DNA of 64,000 bases from positions 1,186,575,413 to 1,186,639,412 of the forward strand of contig NC_064615.1 of assembly GCF_023898315.1 (NCBI RefSeq), in the 5' to 3' direction. Made by a program: the position numbers and the translations under genes. This stretch comes from Schistocerca nitens. Its lineage: Eukaryota > Arthropoda > Insecta > Orthoptera > Acrididae. The notes beneath the pieces are model-generated. The model saw nothing but the letters and a program-made list of their open reading frames with translations. It was not told the DNA's origin and made no database searches. Below, piece by piece: positions 55,935 through 64,000 of this stretch (within the stretch, counting starts at the first letter, position 1; each line of letters opens with the position of its first letter).

Positions 55935-55938
55935 CTTC

Positions 55939-57711
55939 TCTTTTTGATATTCTGATGCCCTATACCTGAAACACGCCAATAAATAAGTTTTTTTTGTCAA
56001 ACCGCAACTTATTCGGCAGTGGCACGAGTCTCCTTAGCTCACGTCTTGGTCACAGGATCTATGCAGGCTTCAGATCGCACCTTAAATTTAATGCAAAATT
56101 GCCAATGCACTGTCCAAGATGCCAATTTTTTCTCCATTTATGACTGCAGCTGTGTCTGTAGTTATTTGGTAGCTCCCATCTTGTGGGAACATTTACGTTA
56201 AAAATGCATAGTGAAAATATTGGAAATGACAGGGTTTGGACACACAGCATTCTAGTTACAACGAATGCTTCTGGAAATTAGTAGTGCAAATGTCCTATTT
56301 TCAGAAACATTCAGGTGTAAACCGTGTCTTATTTGGTGAAACTCCAGTCAAATCCTTCAAAAGCAAATGCAGTAATCCTCAAAAACTGAACCAATGACAT
56401 TTGTGTGTGGGGTATTCCCAGTGGTGTGCCTCATTTCATCTTCAGTTGCACTTGTTGAGATTATGGCCTAAATTATTCCTGGCTCCCCCAATAAATGCTA
56501 CACAATCTTCTTTCGAAAGATGTTTCCCCTCTGACGATACAAACCTGTAGCATCTTACGCACATAAAAAAAAAGGTAAGTCAACGTTTTTGTGTCCAGAT
56601 CTGTGATAGGTTATTATTAATATTGATTCCATTACTGTACATTTTGATTTTCAGAGTTTCCTTCGAGTCACAGTGCAACGGCAGGGATAATGGCACTCAC
56701 CTATCGAGGTGAGGTGCGGGCCACTGCCAGACAGTCAGATAGAGGATCTGAAAGAACACAAAAAGTGCTCTGCAAAGATGTAACAAACGCTTTGAAAGCA
56801 ATTTTAATAGTATTTTTTCCATTTAGTTCTATAGCACCTCATGCACTGAACAGAACCCCTGTAAGCTTTATGTTAATAAATAATAAGTGAATATTATTTA
56901 TGGAGACACACAGAAATCTTCGGTACATCAAACGAAATATTTAATATACTGAAAGTTGAAAATCATGTGAACAGACAAGGTTCCATAATGGTGCCTTAAG
57001 TGAGTTTCATTTGGAAATATAGTCAAAAACACGAGTCAATAAGTAAACCTCTAAACATTGAATTACTGTCCCAAAGTGCTACTCAAAACCGGACCCTTGC
57101 ACTCCACTGACCCGAGATCACATGTGGCATAGTTGGGCATTGCACTCGGCTTAAAAATGCTGGCTGCCCGGTATTCACTACCCACAGAGTTCAGTAGTAG
57201 TTCAGACATTCTCCTGCAATGACTGCTCTGTAGCTGACCTTTCTTGGTCTTTTCAATCCCGTTTTGTGGGACTGAACTCCTTGGGTTTTCTGCACATTTT
57301 TGTTTGCAATCCTTAGAGTTGTGAAGCTGTTGGAGATATCCATATTAAAGCACCTACTGACTAAAGTGGCTGGTTTGCTCACAGTCCCGTAATCTGTGGT
57401 ATTCCTAAATTTGCTGCTGCCAAATGCAGTTCACAGTAAATCATTGCTGACAGCAGAATGAAAAATAATGAGAGTACTATAATCTAACATTAATAAAGCT
57501 TATGAAAAAGACAGGAGTTTCATTTTAGGCCTAACAATTTTGCAAATACTACTGAGAAATCCTAACTAATTGCAGATGATGAACTAAAGAAAAATATCAG
57601 CTGTACTGCAACTGACCGACAGTCATATAAATATCAGTATGTGATAGTAAGGTATACATTCTTGTTAATAATGTTACGAATATAAATATCATAAAGCCCT
57701 TTGCAAACTGA
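55939..57711. other. No recognisable gene
   Basis: Right flank of gypsy 1. The short frame 56690-56890 (plus) has no known motif. A poly-A run is at 56566. Confidence 0.4.
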
Positions 57712-57911
57712 GTGAGACGGTGCGACGGTTCAAACCCATGTCTGGTCATCCCAATTTAAGTTTTCCACGATTTCCTTAAATTGCTTCAGGCAAATGCCTG
57801 GACAATTCCTCTGAAAGGGCATGGCCAACTTCCTGCCCCATCCTTCCATAATCTGATGGGACCAATGACTTTTATGTTTGGTCCCCTCTCCCAAATCAAC
57901 CAACCAACCAT
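57712..57911 (+). mobile_element. tRNA-derived SINE (family 2)
   Basis: The B-box-like GACGGTTCAAACCC (57724-57737) is followed by the body with TTAAGTTTTCCACGATTTCC, GGCAAATGCCTGGACAATTC and AAAGGGCATGGCC, then a CAACCAACCAACC tail (57897-57911). From memory this matches a SINE widespread in Orthoptera and related insects. The A-box half is truncated. Flanks TTTGCAAACT and TATGCAAAACT may be a diverged target duplication. Confidence 0.8.
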
Positions 57912-60900
57912 TATGCAAAACTTTTACATTTTTTCACAGAAAATAAAATCACTAAAACATATGTGGGAGTTAAAGAAGAATAACTTGTGTTTTCTCAAGG
58001 CCAAACCATATTTACAAAACGATATACTTGGAAAAAAATGGACAGACAGTGACATTCAAAGCAAGATTAACATTAGTGTGCATTGTTTTCTTTTATTTAA
58101 TTTTCATTGTGAATGGTTGCTAGGTCAAATGTTCAGTTTGTTATAGGTTTGAAGGAGCTATGTGCTAGAATAAATAGGGTCTGTTGCCTTCCATTTTTTA
58201 CATTAGTGATATCATCATTTGTCGCTCATTTTATGGTAATATGTAATAAGTTAATCTTTCTGCAAAATGAGGAAGGGGAGGTACTGGATATTTGGGTTTA
58301 TAGTCTGACACTCATGCAGCCACCTTGTGATATTTTTAATATGTTATCAGATTCGTGAGATGAGTAGGTACAATCTGTAAAATGAAAAACCAGATAGGGC
58401 ACATGGCTAGTGAAGACTCAAATGTATATTTTCAATAACAGCATTAGACTTTTTTATTTTGGTACTTTTTGTACAAAAGAGTATTACATGTAAAATTGGT
58501 GTATTATGGACATCATCAGCAGTTCAAGATTTTCACCATTTCTGTTGCCATATTTGCACTTGCAGAAACATTCATTATTTACAGTGATATCTTGCATAAT
58601 AAAAACTGAGAAGCACACATAAGTGATGGTGCAAATGTTATTAATTCACAGCTCTTTCTCATTATCTGCAACATTACATTTTTCATACTTTTTTAATTTT
58701 TTAATGTTTTTTAAAATTTTTTTAGATGCGATGCTCTTATACCCAAATAGCTGCTGATTTAGGTAATATGATCAGGTACATAAGGAAGGGGGAACCACAT
58801 AAAAGATATATAAAAAATTGCTCTTCGTGTTTATTAAATATTGGTTATCAAACTGGTGCTGTTCAGTAGCTCTACCCTCCTTTTATGATAAAATAATTAT
58901 CATTATATAAAACGTGAAAAAAGTTAAAAAAAAGACAAAAATGAAATTTAAATGCTACATTAAAGACAGATGATTACAACTGTTGCATCTATCCTTAATG
59001 TGATTTTATTCCTTCTTACTGTATAATCTTAAGACAAAACTAAAACAAAACAAAAAATACTTCAAATATGCCTGGAAATGGATGAGAACACCTGTACTGA
59101 CCAACACTGAAACAAGGTCTAGCTTCAATAGTAGGCACTAAGCCTCAAGTGTTTTATAAACAAAAGTCTTCTCTCAGGAGTAAATTAAAGAGAACTATGC
59201 AGAGTAAGACATGAAAGAGACAAATTATTGCAACCTCTGAACAGAAAAAAATGGTAACATGCTTTTGCAGAAAACATTCTAGTCATAGTTTGCTTTGGAC
59301 CAAATGTTAGACATCTTTGTACAGCAACTTGGGTACATACTGTGTCTTTCTCAACTGTACTGTTTCCTTGTCTCGTTAAGTTGATAATAAGAATGTCTTT
59401 GTTTCAAAACCTTGAGATAGTGTCTACTTGTAAATGTCATCAACAACATCTGGCATTATGAATGTTTGAAGATTTGTACAATTAAATTACGAAGCTGAAT
59501 TAGGAGGTATGCTCTGTTACTCTTATATGTACAAGCAGTAAAACACTGTTACTGGAGCAATTGCTAAGATGATTTGTTATTTTGTAGCACAAATGGCAAC
59601 TTACATTTGATCATTGTACATATATTTAAATGAAAATAAATATGCACATTGTTAATCAGTCTTATTGTACGCTCAGCAAACCAGATATGCTTTTCTGCTA
59701 TTGCTGTAGTGTTATTTTTACAATCCGTAATATAGCAATAAAATTTTATGTAATCTTGTTTCACTGTACTGGCACTGCCATAAGTTATGTATGGGCACAA
59801 TTTAGAACTACATTATTGCTTCTCTAAACAGTGAGGTTTGACAAAAATGTTACTGCTGGTGAATATGAATGAAATGGAAAGGAATTAAGCAGCATACAGG
59901 ATTTGTGCCAATAGGTATTCTGCAAGCAGCAGAATAGAAATGGTGGTAAAACTATGGTGAAATAACACAGAAGAACCTGTCAACAAAACAAAGATTAAAA
60001 CTGACTAGAATGACATTAAAAGCAATAAACTCTGTTTTCTAATAAAATCTGTTGTACATTACATAAAGTAAGTGGGAAATGTTTTCAGTGGCATTTCTGG
60101 TGACTTTATTGTAAGCTCTCACTTGTGACAGAACTATTTATGGTTTATTAAAAATAAAACTTGAGCATATATATGTATATTGTAGGATAATTACACCACA
60201 GTTTGAACATTTACCAACACTGATCCTGTGTAATTTACACTGACTGTTTATAATTTGCATCGACTGTTACTGTTTCGCACACTGAAGAATAAACATTATG
60301 TTTCTGATTGCAGAAAATGTCTGCAAATGATATTATTTAAAGATAGCATTCACAATTCTGAGCTTCACATGTCCATACAATTTCCTTTTTTTCTTTCTTT
60401 TCGTTATCTGTTTAACAGAAACAGTATGAGCAAAGCAAATATATTTTTTGTAAATCCAAATGAGTTAGATATATCCGTAAGAAAGAAATTGGATTTATTT
60501 GGTTTATTTCAGACGGGGAATGGATTTGTACATCAAACTGCTAAGTCAATTCATTCTTGGCAAGGAGCTTATATGTCCTGTTATTTACAGGTTTTTAACT
60601 TCACATTTTAATCTGTGAATTAACGATATGGGCATGATCATTTAATTGTTTGCTTTAAAAGTCTCTAGTGACCTTTTGACAATGTTATCAGGCAAATATT
60701 TCTCCTCAGACCAACTACTGATGCGAGTGCTGTAATATAATGTCATAAATTCATAAAATGTGAGCTGGTTTGTATCTGAATTTTACAGAAACTGCCATTT
60801 TAAAAATCATTTTTAAGCATTGTCAAGTAATTTTGCAATCAACTGTTGCCCCTACAGCACAAAAACGGAAACATACTCAGAACAATGGCACAGAGGAAGC

Positions 60901-61006
60901 ATATAGAAACTGAAGTCTAAGAGTAGCTAGACAAATGAGATTTCTTAACTGACATCGACAGCAAAATTGTCTCTCGACGAAACATTTCAGTAACAAACCA
61001 AAACAT
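57912..61006 (-). other. AT-rich unique stretch, possible long 3' UTR
   Basis: No transposon match or coding motif seen. On the minus strand several AATAAA signals occur downstream of the stop codon at 61007 (TTTATT on the plus strand, for example near 60109, 60141, 59003 and 58829). The stretch could be the 3' UTR of the exon at 61007-61532. No transcript evidence. Confidence 0.35.
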
Positions 61007-61532
61007 TTAAACTGTCGTTCCGTATGTGCTAAATGTGACTCTGGACGTGTCGGTGTCCAAAGTGACATCTTCCGGAGAGGCAAGGTCCACCCTGACGGAG
61101 CCCGAGTCGTTCCTCCGCCTGGCGCTCCAGTCTGAGCTGCGCCAGCTGTAGGCTCCGGCAACCTCCCCAACAGAGCTCCTGGAGCCTCCGGTCGAATCTG
61201 TGCCGTCGCCATTCCCGCCGCGGAACCTGGCCACATTTGAAGCATCTTCCTCCGCTGCCGCTGCAGGATCACTGTGCGCTTCCTCGACCGCCCGTAAAAT
61301 GTTCTGGCAGAGTTCGGAATCGAGGGGTACGGGGTCTTCACTGTCACGGTTGTGAATGGTGATAGCAATATGTACCGGGTGAGGAACCGGTAGAGGTATC
61401 GACAGTTTCTCTGCACTAAACGGCCGACATTTGCGCTTCCACGGCTGCCACAGAGTTGAAGAAGGGTCAGATGTGGACAGTGTGTGTCTCCTACGCCTGG
61501 CGTGATTTGCTTGTGTGTCTGTGGAAGAATCC
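61007..61532 (-). CDS. Terminal coding exon of an unidentified host gene
   Basis: The minus-strand frame runs from a strong acceptor (TTCTTTTTTTACACAG, ending 61533) to TAA at 61007-61009, 175 codons. It is GC-rich in an AT-rich setting and shows no stop. Features: a basic stretch HARRRRHTL near residue 10, KLSIPLPVPHPVHIAITIHN, an acidic run EEDASN, a Gly/Ser-rich middle, SARRRNDSGSVRVDL, and the C-terminus ending TTV. Ser/Thr-X-Val at a C-terminus is a class I PDZ ligand, suggesting the cytoplasmic tail of a membrane protein. No domain is recognised, and it is unlike any transposon in the window. The upstream exon is not identified. Confidence 0.62.
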
Positions 61533-62155
61533 CTGTGTAAAAAAAGAACAGCTTGTGACACAGTTTCAGCAGTATTTTAGGCACTCCTTAAGGTAAATCT
61601 GTTAGAATAAAACAAGATATAATGCATATATTCAGGAAGCAGGACTAATTACCATTAGTCTGAATACAGTTCTTTCTCTCCTGTTTTAATTTTGAGAGGT
61701 ATTTATTATACCAAACTCTCACTATTTTATTAATATATCTCAATACAATTATCGATAATGGAAATTCACGGATGGAACAATATGTGAAATAAGGGAAAGC
61801 AGTCTGATATGTGGCACAGAGACACACTACATAGAAAACTAGCTTTTCAGCTCTCTTTTTTTTTTCTAGTAGGATGTGCACATGTTACACACACAATCAC
61901 ACAGAAACCAATTGTGTACTATTCCAGCTACAGCGATAATGATGATTGATTTATCAGTTATTATTGAGACCATGGATGTGGGGAGGGGGTATGGAAAGAT
62001 TCATGGGCTGAGGCTGGGGTAGAGGAGTAGTATGATGCAGGAGTGGGAAAGACAGATGGCCCAATAGCTGCACAAGATGAAAGGACGTCTGAGAGGATAG
62101 AGCATGTAAGAGGTATGGAAACAGGGAGGAGGGAGAGGGAACGGAAGTTGGTAGT

Positions 62156-62231
<76 letters not shown>

Positions 62232-62700
62232 TGATAGGAGGGAGAGATAATGCCCAAATGGGGAGTGGAGAAAGAGTGATATGGGAAGACAGTACATGAT
62301 CTGGATGGGGAAACTGCCTTCTCCCACCACTCTTTCTACATTTCTCATGTGGGCATTATATATATCCCTCCCCGCAACTACCTTCCTCCCTCCATCTCAA
62401 TCTTCCATCTTTTCATATCTCTTAAATGCTCTACCCCCTCAGGAGTCTTTTCATCCCGTGCAGCCACGGAGTTGTCTGTCTCTCCCACTCCTACCTTGCA
62501 CCACACTGCTACCCCCTTCCTGCCTCGAGTGTCCTGTTTAAATTAACTGATAATCAGAAATCAATGTTGCTGTGTCTGCAATAGTGAACATTTGGGTGCC
62601 TGTACAGTTTGTGATTGAATATGTGGACTGCTGCCCCACGAATAAATACATTTGTGGATTTTGGGAATTACCTTTTATGTAATAAAGTCAGTGACATACT
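61533..62700. other. Presumed intron with low-complexity DNA
   Basis: Lies upstream of the terminal exon on the minus strand. No motif apart from the GA repeat at 62158-62222. Confidence 0.4.
62158..62222. repeat. (GA)n microsatellite
   Basis: About 32 AG units, followed by a G9 run. The Leu/Ser frames over it on the minus strand are artefacts. Confidence 0.97.
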
Positions 62701-62703
62701 TGC

Positions 62704-62814
62704 CTGTGTTTCTCTACACACTCTGGCGCGAGTCATATCCCTCTCCCAAACCGTAACCTTTCGGTTGTTCTGACATATTACAACCCGTGAGCTCAAGGAC
62801 TGTAACAGTACTTT
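62704..62814 (+). repeat. gypsy-1-family LTR 3' fragment
   Basis: GTTTCTCTACACACTC, CTCTCCCAAACCGTAACC, CATATTACAACCCGTGAGCTC and the end CTGTAACA match the last 110 bp of the gypsy-1 LTRs (28635-28723 and 55840-55934). The rest of the LTR is absent. Confidence 0.85.
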
Positions 62815-63189
62815 GTACTAGGGAAAGCACCGGAGCATAAAAGGCATCGAATGCTGTTTTCTGGTAAGTGTGGCTGCGTGCCACACATCGGTCTGCTATA
62901 GGTGCCTCTCCTTCACTTTAGATCCCGATACAACTATTTAGTAACATTATGAGCTATTTTTCTCTACTGTTTCCATCCATATTTCACTTTATTTTCCTAA
63001 GAGGCTTGAAACATACTCCTGTGGCTTGGGTTCTACGGACAATAATCTCTTTCTAAGAAAATGTCTTCTTATAGATAAGACAAAATCATAAGCTTACCAT
63101 ACTAAGTATCCTGTACCTACTTTTATAATTGGTTTCAACATATTCAGTATATTATTCTATTGGATTTAAAGTGAAAGTGAGTTCAGGAA

Positions 63190-63375
63190 GTAATTCTCTA
63201 CCTTTGACAGATTCATCCTGCCTGAACGAACACTGTAGTATTGTCTCCAATGAAGATATCTCATAATATATTCTTCAATCTTAAGAGGACCTCCAATATT
63301 ACTTCTATCCATGGAGAACTCCACAAACAAGGCTTTCAGGAATGTCTGTCCATCTTCATCTGATCCTTTCCCTAG
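63190..63375 (-). other. Unidentified open stretch, possible exon
   Basis: The minus strand is open for about 60 codons with protein-like composition: LGKGSDEDGQTFLKALFVEF, SMDRSNIGGPLKIEEYIMRY, LHWRQYYSVRSGRMNLSK. A possible donor AAAG/GTAGAG follows at about 63202. The upstream boundary is weak (no clear polypyrimidine tract). It may be an exon of the gene ending at 61007 or a piece of an unknown repeat. The donor phase does not obviously fit the 61532 acceptor. Confidence 0.35.
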
Positions 63376-63529
63376 CTGATACTTTTATAGGTATCAGACT
63401 TGTCATACTGTATCAGAGAGCACAGCCCATCACTGTGACACATTCAGTCCCGGTCACTATTCTAAAATCACTTGTCGGCTGTACAGGCTCCAGTGGAAAG
63501 TCCACATAGGCAAATCCACAGTATAACGA
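63376..63529. other. No recognisable feature
   Basis: Short spacer without visible motif. Confidence 0.4.
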
Positions 63530-64000
63530 AAGGATACCTCGCTACTCACCGTAAAGATGACACATCGAGTTGCAGAGAGGTACGACGAAAGATTGTTACG
63601 TATAAGCTTTAGCCGAAGCATTTTTCAGAAAATACACATACCTTCATACGAGCGAGCACACCTCTCCACACACGACTGCTGTCCCCGGCCACTCCAACCG
63701 GAATGCAAATGACACGAATTGAACGGGAGCAACAATCCCGAGTTGGCCAGGAAGGGGGAGGCATGGCAGGGTAGGGGTGGGGGAAGAGAAGCGTGCAGTG
63801 ACTAGCGGTGGCAGGACAGGGCTACCGGGCACAGCATCAGGTGGCTGTGAGGGATGGAGAGGGGGGGAAAGACCAGTGGGTGTGCTGGCAGAGAGCAGCA
63901 CACAGTCAGGGTGAATCGTGAGGAGGTGACAGCACACAGGGGGGCACAAACAGGTAGCTGGACGGTGCAGGGGGGTAGGTTACCCTAGCGTGAGGGTCGG
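63530..64000. mobile_element. Terminal-repeat-like fragment, possibly of a second Penelope family
   Basis: The sequence from CTACTCACCGTAAAGATGAC through AAGCTTTAGCCGAAGCATTT to a GC-rich end resembles, from memory, a common locust repeat. Its layout parallels the Penelope terminal repeat: on the minus strand a GGTGAGTAG donor-like end, an AAGCTTA block, and before it a CUGAAAA...stem...UAAAGC sequence like a damaged hammerhead core. It runs off the window. Confidence 0.45.

Larger units (their letters stand above)
24563..55938 (+). mobile_element. Ty3/gypsy element 1, split by nested insertions
   Basis: A single gypsy element runs on the plus strand in pieces: 5' LTR (24567-24778 and 27878-28723), leader and gag start (28724-29627), gag CCHC and protease (36886-38216), RT/RNase H/integrase (41485-43577), integrase end and downstream region (53590-54893), 3' LTR (54913-55934). 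Removing the inserts leaves about 7-8 kb, normal for gypsy. The LTRs align over about 1 kb and both end in a form of TGTxACA. Possible 4-bp target repeats are ATTC (24563-24566) and CTTC (55935-55938), a 3 of 4 match. Confidence 0.85.

Noticed and set aside
61961-62348. Leu/Ser-rich ORFs
   Set aside because: Translation of a GA microsatellite.

Overview
The window looks like intergenic and intronic DNA from a large, repeat-rich insect genome, most likely an orthopteran such as a grasshopper or locust. This is an inference. It rests on the element families seen (a tRNA-headed SINE with a conserved body, an RTE LINE ending in CAA repeats, Penelope-like terminal repeats, Tc1 copies), which I recognise from memory of locust genomes, and on spliced eukaryotic exon structure. 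There is no bacterial gene organisation. Almost every protein-like reading frame belongs to a decayed transposable element.

Layout, 0-24.5 kb: a Penelope-like RT fragment (1-770, minus); a Tigger/pogo remnant followed by a Tc1-like remnant (770-2545), with a shorter version of the same pair at 4.8-5.3 kb; a SINE with 14-bp target duplications (4085-4308); a Ty1/copia element with both LTRs on the minus strand (5430-9841), whose 5' LTR was entered by a palindromic Penelope terminal repeat; LINE scraps (10.9-12.3 kb); a nearly whole PIF/Harbinger transposon with TTA target duplications, a two-exon transposase and an antisense MADF/BESS gene in its intron (12331-15081); an internally deleted RTE copy (16.2 kb); a LINE carrying a Tc1 insertion (16.6-18.5 kb); a terminally complete Tc1 with TA duplications (19581-20844); and a mariner remnant (22842-23978).

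24.5-56 kb is best read as one Ty3/gypsy element (LTRs at 24567-28723 and 54913-55934) burst open by nested insertions. A non-LTR LINE lies in the 5' LTR with a 12-bp duplication. Three Penelope copies, two of them head to head, lie in gag. An RTE with its own SINE lies between protease and RT. In the integrase is an unclassified transposon-like gene, itself split by a second complete gypsy element (44618-51749) that carries two SINEs, followed by a 5'-truncated RTE. Frames on either side of several insertions rejoin in the expected protein order.

56-64 kb is quieter. It holds another SINE (57.7 kb), a long AT-rich stretch that could be a 3' UTR, and one good candidate for host coding sequence: a minus-strand terminal exon (61007-61532) with a clean splice acceptor and a C-terminus ending TTV. 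Further right are a GA repeat, an LTR scrap, an unidentified open stretch (63190-63375) and a terminal-repeat fragment at the window edge.

The most interesting signals are hammerhead-ribozyme cores in four Penelope terminal repeats, with a compensatory base-pair change in stem II, and the unrecognised transposon-like protein split by the second gypsy element.
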